NCBI GenBank assembly: GCA_031267115.1
Contig: JAIRZS010000372.1
Location: 1 to 20,730, forward strand
Reading direction: 5' to 3'
From: Treponema sp.
Lineage (GTDB): Bacteria; Spirochaetota; Spirochaetia; Treponematales; Breznakiellaceae
Length of the DNA stretch: 20,730 nt
The position numbers and the translations under genes are program-made. The notes under the pieces were generated by a model. It was given only the letters and a program-made list of their open reading frames with translations. It was not told where the DNA came from and ran no database searches. Within the stretch, counting starts at the first letter, position 1; the number at the start of each line of letters is the position of its first letter. Shown here one piece after another: positions 1 to 7,154 of the stretch.

Positions 1-350
1 TTCATATCTTCTACAGAAGGAAAATTATTATTTTTTATTTCTGAAAATAAATGCCCGACAATAAATGGCATCGGAACAAGCAGCAATCCTATAATTCGGT
101 ATATCACTGACGAAATTCCGTTAATATTTTCTGAAAAAATTACTGTATTATTGAATACAGACTGAAAGATAAAAATCATAAAGTAAATCAATAGCGAGAA
201 TACTTTATTTCCCTTCGAGATAGCCATTGAGAACGTATATATTATTAATGCCAGGTTTATAAACAGATACGCCAATTCAAACAAGATGACACTGTTTGAA
301 ACAAAAAGGGTGGCCAATAATATCCCGAAAATAATTTTTACAATGTCCAT
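1..350 (-). CDS. Unrecognised membrane protein, N-terminal part, truncated by window edge
   Basis: The reverse strand is open from an ATG at 350 to the left edge, 116 complete codons without a stop. The translation is strongly hydrophobic, with about four predicted membrane helices: roughly residues 3-23 (begins MDIVKIIFGILL), 25-44, 53-70 and 84-106. The last is followed by a polar stretch rich in Asn. The stretch is AT-rich, like the neighbouring toxin-antitoxin genes and unlike the B12 operon. No clear Shine-Dalgarno sequence precedes the ATG, so the start is uncertain. I do not recognise the family and assign no function. Uninterrupted reading plus coherent hydrophobic segments argue for a real gene. 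Confidence 0.55.
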   Translation of the reverse strand, partial: MDIVKIIFGILLATLFVSNSVILFELAYLFINLALIIYTFSMAISKGNKVFSLLIYFMIFIFQSVFNNTVIFSENINGISSVIYRIIGLLLVPMPFIVGHLFSEIKNNNFPSVEDM

Positions 351-398
351 TGTTGTTATTATTCATATTGTTGATATTTTGTCAAGTAAATTCATCCC

Positions 399-583
399 CA
401 CTTGCGCCTAACGTTCTGGCTGTTTACGACGTTTTGGTGGCCCGAATAGGGGCTTTGCGTAGCAAAGACCAGGGCCGCCAAAATGTGGGTGGAGTGAGCC
501 GTGGGAGGCGTAGCCGACCTAGGCGAACGGAACCCCGAGCCGCCTACTGGCGGCGAAGCGTAAACAGTCCTGTTAGGCGAAGT
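399..583. repeat. Multi-hairpin inverted-repeat element with attC-like outer boxes
   Basis: Outer arms are GCCTAAC at 406-412 and GTTAGGC at 572-578. The pairing continues inward, after a small asymmetric gap, with CTGTTTACG (about 420-428) against CGTAAACAG (about 559-567), and outward with ACTT/AAGT flanks. Inside lie TTTTGGTGGCCC (432-443) against GGGCCGCCAAAA (472-483), a CTTTGC-GTA-GCAAAG hairpin near 453-467, and GCCGCC-TACT-GGCGGC at 539-554. The outer boxes fit the integron attC R-box consensus RYYYAAC/GTTRRRY. On the minus strand the element ends AACGTTAGGC, as typical attC sites do, and sits 3' of the toxin gene as a cassette attC would. It is longer than usual attC sites, and no integrase is visible. 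A dispersed palindromic repeat is the alternative. Confidence 0.55.
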
Positions 584-595
584 TTGGGCCGTACA

Positions 596-940
596 TTATT
601 TTTTGTCTCTTATTATTTCCAATAATCCATAATTGTCTTTTTCTAAATCTTCCATTATTGGTTTCATTTTTATTAATAATTCCACAAGATCTTTGCTGCT
701 GTTATTCCCGGTTTTAAGTAATACAATTTTTGGTGGAAAACCTCTTAATTCCAATAGATCAACAAAATCATTATCCTTGGTTATTATTATATACCCATTC
801 TTTAGAGCAAAATCCCAAATATCTATATCTTGTGCAGGTACGTCAATATCTATTAAATCAACATGTTTACATTCTCCAAATATTGACTTTAAGACATTTA
901 CTAATTTCCAGGAAATATTTGCGTCAAGTAATATTTTCAT
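596..940 (-). CDS. DUF5615 PIN-like toxin-type protein
   Basis: A 114-residue protein of the DUF5615/Mut7-C-like PIN-fold group, usually the putative ribonuclease toxin of a two-gene module. The N-terminus MKILLDANIS carries the first acidic residue (D6) with N8. The second hallmark, TKDNDF at residues 54-59, supplies D56 and D58, followed by the LLELRGFPPKIVLL strand typical of the family. The length is normal and the frame intact. It starts 9 nt after the stop of the DUF433 gene, so the pair is one transcription unit on the minus strand. Ribonuclease activity is inferred from the family fold. The stop codon lies about 15 nt from the structured element at 399-583. Confidence 0.88.
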   Translation of the reverse strand: MKILLDANISWKLVNVLKSIFGECKHVDLIDIDVPAQDIDIWDFALKNGYIIITKDNDFVDLLELRGFPPKIVLLKTGNNSSKDLVELLIKMKPIMEDLEKDNYGLLEIIRDKK

Positions 941-949
941 TTTTTTGTT

Positions 950-1186
950 TTATACTGCCGCTATAACTTTAATAATTTCTTCACGTCTTGCGGCAAAGGC
1001 CAAAGCAGCGTGTATATGAATTTCCTTTAGCAAGGGATAATCATCTAATATTTCCGAGACGGATATTCCTTCCGATAACCATTGGAGAATATCACCAACA
1101 GTTATTCTTGTACCCTTTATGCAAGGTTTCCCAAAACGGACACCTTGATCAATAACAATATAATTTGACAATTCTTCGGTTCCCAT
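950..1186 (-). CDS. DUF433 antitoxin-type protein
   Basis: A 78-residue DUF433 protein, the usual partner of DUF5615 toxins. The family block runs from about residue 18 to 50, including FGKPCIKGTRITVGDILQWL and the SEILDDYP segment that forms a helix-turn-helix-like domain. The C-terminal AALAFAARREE (about 60-70) is also characteristic. It probably binds and neutralises the downstream protein and may repress its own promoter, which is inference from the family. The ATG at 1186 fits the usual start, about 10 residues before the conserved core. There is no obvious Shine-Dalgarno sequence, and a TATAAT box lies only 11 nt upstream. Confidence 0.88.
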   Translation of the reverse strand: MGTEELSNYIVIDQGVRFGKPCIKGTRITVGDILQWLSEGISVSEILDDYPLLKEIHIHAALAFAARREEIIKVIAAV

Positions 1187-1197
1187 GTTTTTAGTAT

Positions 1198-1203
1198 ATT
1201 ATA
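1198..1203 (-). promoter_or_regulatory. Candidate -10 box for the toxin-antitoxin genes
   Basis: The minus strand reads TATAAT, a perfect -10 match, 11 nt before the DUF433 ATG. No good -35 was found at 16-18 nt. If used, transcription would start about 5 nt before the ATG and give an almost leaderless mRNA. The local sequence is AT-rich, so a chance match is possible. Confidence 0.3.
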
Positions 1204-1323
1204 TTGATTTTAATTTGTCTATATCCTTTTGGTGTATTATTTTTTATACAATTGTCAATTTTGGAACAAATTTGAGGCCCAAATTTCGTCTAACCTGAAA
1301 GAAGAACGGGTTTTTTCGTTGTT

Positions 1324-1479
1324 ACTATTCAGTCATAGCGCGACTTCAGAACTTTTCTTGTTCTCTCATGCATTAACAAAGGGGGCTACCGCCCCCTTTC
1401 GCTCCCAATCGGCTCATTTCGGGGCTAAAAGCCCCTCATTCCGCCGATTTTCGCTATCCCCCGCAGGCGACTGAATAGT
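1324..1479. repeat. 156-bp inverted-repeat-bounded hairpin element upstream of the B12 operon
   Basis: Perfect 11-bp terminal inverted repeats, ACTATTCAGTC at 1324-1334 and GACTGAATAGT at 1469-1479, bound the element, with a second inner pair ATAGCG (about 1335-1340) and CGCTAT (1452-1457). Inside are GGGGGC-TACC-GCCCCC (1381-1396) and a nested structure AATCGGC (1407-1413) / GCCGATT (1443-1449) enclosing GGGGCT-AAA-AGCCCC (1421-1435). No protein is convincingly encoded. It resembles a small non-autonomous or MITE-like intergenic repeat. It fills most of the 359-nt gap between the toxin-antitoxin pair and cobJ; nothing else was recognised there except the cobJ promoter. Confidence 0.55.
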
Positions 1480-1506
1480 TATTTTCGTTTGTATATTCCG
1501 GCTGTG

Positions 1507-1535
1507 TTGACAGTTAATGCGGGGCGTATTATATC
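1507..1535 (+). promoter_or_regulatory. Candidate sigma-70 promoter of the cobalamin operon
   Basis: A perfect -35 TTGACA (1507-1512) is followed after 17 nt by TATATC (1530-1535), with TATCAT and CATAAT overlapping just downstream. The cobJ ATG is at 1546, so transcription would begin within a few nt of the start codon. No cobalamin-riboswitch B12 box was recognised between 1187 and 1546, and this promoter leaves no room for a leader riboswitch downstream of it. Confidence 0.5.
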
Positions 1536-1545
1536 ATAATGCAGT

Positions 1546-3198
1546 ATGAAACTTTCTGTGATCGGTATCGGGCCGGGAAATGAAAAATATCTGACCCGGG
1601 AAGCGCGGGATGCCCTGGATTGCTCTGATATGATTATCGGGTATCCGCTGTATCTTGAACTGATAAAACCGTTGATCGAAGGGAAAGAATGGTTTTCAAC
1701 TCCGATGCGGAAAGAAATTGAACGGTGCCGGGCGGCCCTGGGCAAAGCTGCGGAGGGGCGTAATGTCGCGCTGGTGTGCAGCGGGGATGCCGGGGTATAT
1801 GGTATGGCTTCTCTGGTATACGAACTGGCCCCCGAATACCCGCTGGTGGAGATCTGCGTTATCCCAGGGATAACAGCCGCCCTGTCGGGCGCGGCCCTGC
1901 TGGGTTCCCCTCTTGCCGGGGATTTCGCGGTAATCAGCCTGAGCGACCTGCTGACCCCGCCTGAAACGGTAGAAGCGCGGCTTGCCGCCGCGGCCAAAGG
2001 GGGCTTCCCCATCTGCCTGTACAATCCCGCGAGCAAAAACCGGCGGGGCAATCTCGCCAAAGCCTGTGACATCATATTGCAGTTCCGGGGGGCCGGTACG
2101 GTTTGCGGGGTGGTACAAAACGCGGGAAGAAAAGGGGAGCGGGTGTTTCTTACGGACCTTAAAACCCTCCGCGATTATGAAGCGGACATGATTACTACCC
2201 TGTTCATCGGGAACCCGGAAACTTTTCGCGCCGGCGGAAAGATGGTGACTCCCCGGGGCTACCCAGGGCTGTCAGGCAGGGAAGCGCGGGCCAAAAACCC
2301 GGCGTCCCCGCCCCGCCGCAGCCCGGCGGATGATTCCCCGGCGGACGATTCAGGCGGGGAAATCCCGGGGCTGCCCGCCGGAAAGCCCGCGCTCAGGCTT
2401 TTTGTTTTTGCCGGCGCTACCGAAGGCAGGTTATTTATCGAAAAATTCAAAAAAACGGCGAAGGCCCCCTTTTATATGTTTGTTTTTACCGCTACCGAAT
2501 ACGGGGCATCCCTGCTGCGGGAAGGGCCGGCGCTTTCTTCCGGGGACGGCGCGGAAATACTGCTCCATTCCGGCAGGCTTGACGCGGACGCAATGTACCG
2601 GGAAATGTGCCGGCACAAGCCGTCCTGTGCGATTGACTGCACCCATCCTCACGCAGCGGAGGCGAGCAGGAATATCCGGGCGGCCTGCGGCAGGGCCGGC
2701 TGCGAATATCTCAGAATCGCGCGGGAATCGTCGAGCTATGCCGCCGCGCCAGCGGGCGGTACGGCGGTGGATTCCCTGGAGGAGGCCGCCGGGTTTTTAC
2801 GGCGACGGGAAGGAAATATTCTCCTTGCCACGGGAAGCAAGGGGCTTGAGTTTTTTGGAACGGAGGAATTGCGGAACCGGGCGTTTCCCCGGATACTGCC
2901 CATGGAGGAAAGCATCCGCAAGTGCCGGGCATTGGGGTTCCCCGCAAAAAACATACTCTGTATGCAGGGGCCGTTTTCCGAAGACTTTAACCGCTCTTTA
3001 TTGCGGGAGATCGGCGCGTCGTGGATGGTGACGAAGGATTCGGGGGACGAAGGCGGTTTTTTGGACAAGATAAGGGCCGCTGAAAGAGAAGGGGTACAGG
3101 TTGTTTTATTGCGGCGTCCGGCGGATGAATCCCCGGAGGGTAAAAGGGTTTCTATAGAGGATGCGGTATCCCGCCTGCTCAAGGATTCCCCGGTATGA
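1546..3198 (+). CDS. cobJ-cobK: Fused precorrin-3B C17-methyltransferase (CobJ/CbiH) and precorrin-6A reductase (CobK/CbiJ)
   Basis: A 550-residue two-domain corrin-ring enzyme. Residues 1-240 are an SAM-dependent tetrapyrrole methylase of the CobJ/CbiH type: N-terminal VIGIGPGN, CSGDAGVYGM from C78, and CVIPGITAALSGAALLGSPL. This domain methylates C17 and promotes ring contraction. After a Pro/Asp/Ser-rich linker with a short SPADD repeat (about 241-282), residues 283-545 are CobK/CbiJ, starting with the nucleotide-binding FVFAGATEGR and including IDCTHPHAAEAS, LLATGSKGLEFF and VTKDSGDEGG; it reduces (cobalt-)precorrin-6A with NAD(P)H. The two steps are not consecutive in the pathway. An in-frame TAA three codons upstream (1537-1539) fixes the start at 1546, which lacks a Shine-Dalgarno sequence. 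First gene of the operon; its stop overlaps the next start as ATGA. Confidence 0.95.
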   Translation: MKLSVIGIGPGNEKYLTREARDALDCSDMIIGYPLYLELIKPLIEGKEWFSTPMRKEIERCRAALGKAAEGRNVALVCSGDAGVYGMASLVYELAPEYPLVEICVIPGITAALSGAALLGSPLAGDFAVISLSDLLTPPETVEARLAAAAKGGFPICLYNPASKNRRGNLAKACDIILQFRGAGTVCGVVQNAGRKGERVFLTDLKTLRDYEADMITTLFIGNPETFRAGGKMVTPRGYPGLSGREARAKNPASPPRRSPADDSPADDSGGEIPGLPAGKPALRLFVFAGATEGRLFIEKFKKTAKAPFYMFVFTATEYGASLLREGPALSSGDGAEILLHSGRLDADAMYREMCRHKPSCAIDCTHPHAAEASRNIRAACGRAGCEYLRIARESSSYAAAPAGGTAVDSLEEAAGFLRRREGNILLATGSKGLEFFGTEELRNRAFPRILPMEESIRKCRALGFPAKNILCMQGPFSEDFNRSLLREIGASWMVTKDSGDEGGFLDKIRAAEREGVQVVLLRRPADESPEGKRVSIEDAVSRLLKDSPV

Positions 3199-4496
3199 TT
3201 ACGGTTACCGCAGCGCCCGGTGAAATTGAAAAGACTCCCCAGGGAGCCGGAAAGGGGAAAAAAATCTACCTTATCGGGACAGGCCCCGGAAAGATATCCC
3301 TCCTGACCGGCGAAGCCAGGGACGCTATCGCGGAAAGCCATTGCCTTATCGGCGCTTCCCGGCTGCTTGCCGCGGTGGAGGAGCTTATTCCGGGTAAACC
3401 CCGGGAGATTCTGACCGCCGCGGAAGGGATATTCCGTTTTATCGGCGCCTCCGCTTACCCTGTCCTGGGGGTGCTGTTTTCCGGGGACGCCGGTTTCTAC
3501 AGCGGCGCCAGGCCGCTTGTTCAACTGCTCCGGCGGGCGGCCTGCCCATTTACCGTGGCCGGGGGCGTCAGCAGTCTTTCCTATTTTGCCGGCCGCCTGG
3601 GCCGTTCCTGGGACGACATCCAGGTGATAAGCCTCCACGGGAGGCGGCGGGAAATTACCGGGCCGGTTGTCCATAACCGAAATACGTTTTTCCTGACGGA
3701 TGCGGAAATGAATCCCGCCGCAATCTGCGCGGCCCTGGACAGGGACGGTTTTGGGGATATTGCGGCTACTGTTGGGGAACGGCTTTCCTACGATGACGAG
3801 CGGATAACAAGCGGCGCTGTCCGGGAATTTGCGGGGCTGGATTTTGATCGGCTCTCGGTGATGCTGGTGGAAAACCCAAATCCCCTGCCCCGCCCCGCCG
3901 GGAATTACAGCCTTTCCGACGACCAGTTTATCCGCTCAGGCGTCCCCATGACCAAAGAAGCGGTGCGGACCCTTTCAATTTCAAAACTCGCGCCCGAAGA
4001 CGGCGATACTGTCTGGGATATTGGCGCGGGTACCGGATCGGTTTCCTGCGAAATTGCCCTGAGGGTCCCCTGCGGCAGGGTCTACGCTGTTGAAAGGGAT
4101 CCGGATGCAATAGCACTGCTGGAGGAACATAAAAAAAAATTCGGCCTTTACAATATGGAAATTGTCCGGGGTTCCGCGCCGGGGGTATTGGCGGGTCTGC
4201 CGAAGCCTGACCGGATTTTTATCGGCGGCGCGGGCGGGGCCCTTGGGGGGATCATCGGGGCGGCGCTGGAAAAGAACCCCTGTGTCGGCCTAGTGATAAA
4301 CGCCGTTACCCTGGAGACCCTCAGCGCCCTGACCCCGCTGCTGGAAGACCCGCGCTTTACCGGTACGGAGATATTGCAGGCCGCGGTTGCCAGGGCGGAA
4401 AAAGCCGGCCCCTGCCATCTGATGCGGGGTTCCAATCCGGTCTATATCTTCAGCGGCAGGGGCGGCGGGAAAGGGCAAGGCGATGCCGGCCGGTAA
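3195..4496 (+). CDS. cbiET: Precorrin-6Y methyltransferase and decarboxylase, CbiE-CbiT fusion (CobL-like)
   Basis: A 433-residue fusion that methylates C5 (CbiE) and C15 with decarboxylation at C12 (CbiT), using SAM. Residues 1-22 form a low-complexity extension. CbiE spans about 23-235, with YLIGTGPGK at 25-33, FSGDAGFYSG and AGGVSSLSYFAGRLG. CbiT spans about 240-425: the MTKEAVRT motif starts at residue 252, the class I methyltransferase motif WDIGAGTGS includes D275, and VYAVERDPDA and IFIGGAGG follow. The fused order is the same as in CobL. It overlaps the preceding stop by 4 nt and the cbiA start by 14 nt, indicating translational coupling. Early-cobalt neighbours (cbiD, cbiG) imply cobalt-containing substrates. 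Confidence 0.95.
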   Translation: MITVTAAPGEIEKTPQGAGKGKKIYLIGTGPGKISLLTGEARDAIAESHCLIGASRLLAAVEELIPGKPREILTAAEGIFRFIGASAYPVLGVLFSGDAGFYSGARPLVQLLRRAACPFTVAGGVSSLSYFAGRLGRSWDDIQVISLHGRRREITGPVVHNRNTFFLTDAEMNPAAICAALDRDGFGDIAATVGERLSYDDERITSGAVREFAGLDFDRLSVMLVENPNPLPRPAGNYSLSDDQFIRSGVPMTKEAVRTLSISKLAPEDGDTVWDIGAGTGSVSCEIALRVPCGRVYAVERDPDAIALLEEHKKKFGLYNMEIVRGSAPGVLAGLPKPDRIFIGGAGGALGGIIGAALEKNPCVGLVINAVTLETLSALTPLLEDPRFTGTEILQAAVARAEKAGPCHLMRGSNPVYIFSGRGGGKGQGDAGR

Positions 4497-5955
4497 CAGG
4501 CCCCCGGAAGGGAAGCTTCGCGCTTCATGCCCGGCGCGGGCGGCGGAAGGCATAACGGCGGGGAGCAAGGGGGCGGGGAAAACTTACACCCTGCCGCGTA
4601 TCTGTATTGGGGCGGGCGCAAGCGGTTCAGGTAAAACCACCCTGACCTGCGCGCTGCTCAGGGCGCTTAAAAACCGTTCGCTGGACCCTGCGGTGTTTAA
4701 GTGCGGCCCCGATTACATCGATCCCCTGTTTCACCGGGAAGTGGCGGGGGTTTATTCCTCCAATCTGGACCTGTATTTTTTTGACGAACCAACGGTAAAG
4801 TACCTGCTGCGGGAAAATTCCCGGGACCGGGATATTGCGGTGATAGAAGGGGTCATGGGCTATTATGACGGTCTAAGCGGCGCGGTGACCGACGCAAGTA
4901 CATACCATCTGGCCTCGGTTACGGAAACGCCGGTTATCCTTGTTGAAGACTGCGGCGGCGCTTCCCTTACTGTGGCCGCCCGCATCCGGGGGCTTGCGGA
5001 ATTTCGCGGCCAAAGTTTTATCAGGGCGGTTATTCTGAACGGGATAACTGAAAAATTTTACCGGGAACTTGCCCCGGCCATTGAAAATGAAACGGGCCTT
5101 GAGGCGCTGGGGTACCTGCCCCGCATGAAAGACTGCGCCATTGAAAACCGTCATCTGGGGCTGGTAACCGCGGCGGAAATAGGGGATCTGGGGGACAAGA
5201 TACGCCGCCTTTCGGAACAGCTTGAAAAAACCGTAGACGTGCGGGGAATCCTGCGTCTGGCAAATTCGGCGCCTCCCCTGGCGCTTGCGGAGCGCTGCCC
5301 GGCAGACAGCGCCGCGCCTGGGCAAAGATCGGTCCGCATCGGCGTTGCCCTGGACAGGGCCTTCTGTTTTTACTATGAAGACAGCCTTAATCTTTTGCGG
5401 AAACTCGGGGGGGAGATTCTGTTCTTTAGCCCCCTTGAGGATGCCCGCCTGCCGGAAGGTATTCAGGGACTCTGCCTGGGGGGCGGATACCCGGAACTCT
5501 ACGGCGAAAAGCTCGAAAAAAACACCGCTATGCGGGAAGATATACGGCGCGCCGTCAGATCGGGTATACCCTGTATCGCCGAATGCGGCGGCTTCATGTA
5601 CCTGCACCAGGCATTGATGGACGAGGAGGGGAACCGCCACGCTATGGCGGGCGTTCTGCCGGGAATCTGCCGCAAACAGCCCGGGCTTGTCCGGTTTGGT
5701 TACGCCGCCTATACCGCAAAAAACGATACCCTGCTCTGTGCCGCGGGAGAGACGATCCGGGGGCATGAATTTCACTATTGGGACAGCGACTTTCCCGGGG
5801 AAGATTTCCTGGCGGCTAAACCCGTTTCCGGAAAAACCTGGCCTTGTATAAAGGCCGATGAAAATCTTTTTGCCGGGTTTCCCCACTTTCATTTTTATAA
5901 CAATCCCGCTATGGCAAAGCGGTTTCTTGCGAGGTGCGAAGCCTATGGCGGATGA
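4483..5955 (+). CDS. cbiA: Cobyrinate a,c-diamide synthase
   Basis: A 490-residue ATP- and glutamine-dependent amidotransferase that amidates the a and c acetate side chains of cobyrinate. The N-terminal dethiobiotin-synthetase-like ATPase begins near residue 40; its P-loop GASGSGKTT is at 45-53, followed by KCGPDYIDP and VIEGVMGYYDG. The C-terminal class I glutaminase domain (about 285-485) has LGGGYPELY and AECGGFMYL with nucleophile C368, and ends with the FHFYNNP region. A 39-residue Gly/Ala-rich extension precedes the conserved core and contains a second P-loop-like string, GSKGAGKT (27-34). The ATG at 4483 has AAGG about 6 nt upstream, and no later ATG precedes the core. It overlaps cbiET and cbiD. 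Confidence 0.95.
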   Translation: MPAGNRPPEGKLRASCPARAAEGITAGSKGAGKTYTLPRICIGAGASGSGKTTLTCALLRALKNRSLDPAVFKCGPDYIDPLFHREVAGVYSSNLDLYFFDEPTVKYLLRENSRDRDIAVIEGVMGYYDGLSGAVTDASTYHLASVTETPVILVEDCGGASLTVAARIRGLAEFRGQSFIRAVILNGITEKFYRELAPAIENETGLEALGYLPRMKDCAIENRHLGLVTAAEIGDLGDKIRRLSEQLEKTVDVRGILRLANSAPPLALAERCPADSAAPGQRSVRIGVALDRAFCFYYEDSLNLLRKLGGEILFFSPLEDARLPEGIQGLCLGGGYPELYGEKLEKNTAMREDIRRAVRSGIPCIAECGGFMYLHQALMDEEGNRHAMAGVLPGICRKQPGLVRFGYAAYTAKNDTLLCAAGETIRGHEFHYWDSDFPGEDFLAAKPVSGKTWPCIKADENLFAGFPHFHFYNNPAMAKRFLARCEAYGG

Positions 5956-7138
5956 AAGGGATTACAGACTCGTAAACGGCAGGCGGATGCGCTGCGGTTA
6001 TACTACCGGCAGCTGCGCTGCGGCGGCTGCCAGGGCGGCGACAGCCATACTATTGGACAGCGCCGGGGACCCGGAAGAAAAATCCCTTGTGGAAATTTCA
6101 ACCCCCGCAGGCAGGACGCTCCGCCTGCATCCCGAAGATATAAGCCGGGAAGACGGGGCGGTATCCTGCGCGATCCGGAAAGACGCGGGGGATGATCCCG
6201 ATATTACCGACGGCATCCTGGTATACGCCAGGGTTGAAAAAAAGGACGGTACGGGAATTGCGATCGGAGGAGGCAGGGGAGTGGGCCGGGTTACCAAAGC
6301 GGGACTTGACGCGCCGCCCGGGGCGGCGGCGATCAATAAAATTCCCCTGCGAATGATACGGGAAAACGTAGAAGCCCTCTGCCGCCGATACGGCTATGAC
6401 GGAGGACTACAGGTAACCATCTCCATCCCCAAAGGCGAAGAACTTGCCCGGAGAACTTTCAACCCGAATCTGGGGATTGTCGGGGGGCTTTCGATTCTCG
6501 GTACCAGCGGCATCGTGGAACCTATGAGCGACGACGGCTTTATCGGGGCGATACGGGCGGAGCTGCGGATACTCCGGGCCCAGGGGGAATACAAAGCGCT
6601 TATAACGCCGGGAAACTACGGCAAGGATTTTCTTGCCGGCTTTGAAAGCAGAACCGGACATAAAACAGACTTTTGCGCCGCCCACGGCGGAAGACTGGGC
6701 GATAATCCGGTTAAGTGCAGCAATTATATCGGCGACGCCCTGGACATTGCCGCCGATGACGGATTTAAATACCTGCTCCTGGCGGGACACATAGGAAAGC
6801 TAATAAAGCTGGCGGCCGGTAATTTTAATACCCACTCAAAATACGGAGACCCCCGGATGGAAATTTTCGCCGCCTATACCGGCCTTGCCGGCGGGGGGAG
6901 GGAGCTTATCGGCCGCATCTTTGACTGCGCCACAAGCGAATCCGTCATCGGCCTTTTAACGGAAGAAAATTTATGGGACGCGGTAAAAAAAAATATTTTC
7001 GACGCCATACAAAAAGCGCTGGATCGGCGCTGCGGGACAAAACTCACCGCCGGCGCGGTGCTTTTTTCTTCCCAGCGGGGCTTTATAGGCTGTACGGCAA
7101 GGGGAGCGGAACTTCTGTCCCGCTGGGAAACCTTGTAA
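5945..7138 (+). CDS. cbiD: Cobalt-precorrin-5B C1-methyltransferase
   Basis: A 397-residue CbiD, the C1 methylase specific to the anaerobic pathway. The signature RCGYTTGSCAAAA lies close to the N-terminus, followed by VEISTPAGR, GGGRGVGRVTKAGLD, the NLGIVGGLSILGTSGIVEPMS region, TPGNYGKDF and LLAGHIGKLIKLA. The frame stays open upstream to 5858, but the ATG at 5945 is preferred: it places the signature at the usual distance, has GAGGT about 10 nt upstream, and overlaps the cbiA stop by only 11 nt. Together with cbiG it marks the operon as early cobalt insertion. Confidence 0.95.
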   Translation: MADERDYRLVNGRRMRCGYTTGSCAAAAARAATAILLDSAGDPEEKSLVEISTPAGRTLRLHPEDISREDGAVSCAIRKDAGDDPDITDGILVYARVEKKDGTGIAIGGGRGVGRVTKAGLDAPPGAAAINKIPLRMIRENVEALCRRYGYDGGLQVTISIPKGEELARRTFNPNLGIVGGLSILGTSGIVEPMSDDGFIGAIRAELRILRAQGEYKALITPGNYGKDFLAGFESRTGHKTDFCAAHGGRLGDNPVKCSNYIGDALDIAADDGFKYLLLAGHIGKLIKLAAGNFNTHSKYGDPRMEIFAAYTGLAGGGRELIGRIFDCATSESVIGLLTEENLWDAVKKNIFDAIQKALDRRCGTKLTAGAVLFSSQRGFIGCTARGAELLSRWETL

Positions 7139-7154
7139 TGACGGAGGTTTGGGA

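Noticed and set aside
350..625. Plus-strand ORF of 91 codons over the structured element at 399-583
   Set aside because: It overlaps the start of a minus-strand membrane gene and a palindromic repeat; the Arg-rich translation reflects the repeat's composition and shows no family motif.
633..1019. Plus-strand ORFs antisense to the toxin-antitoxin genes
   Set aside because: The minus strand encodes clear DUF5615 and DUF433 proteins with correct spacing; the plus-strand frames are shadows.
1187..1545. Possible cobalamin riboswitch upstream of the B12 operon
   Set aside because: No B12-box-like sequence or the expected multi-helix core was recognised; the region is an inverted-repeat element and a promoter close to the ATG.
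2736..3674. Long minus-strand ORF of 312 codons across the cobJ-cobK and cbiET junction
   Set aside because: It is rich in Pro, Gly and Arg, has no recognisable motif, and lies opposite two conserved enzymes. Long antisense frames are expected in this GC-rich operon.
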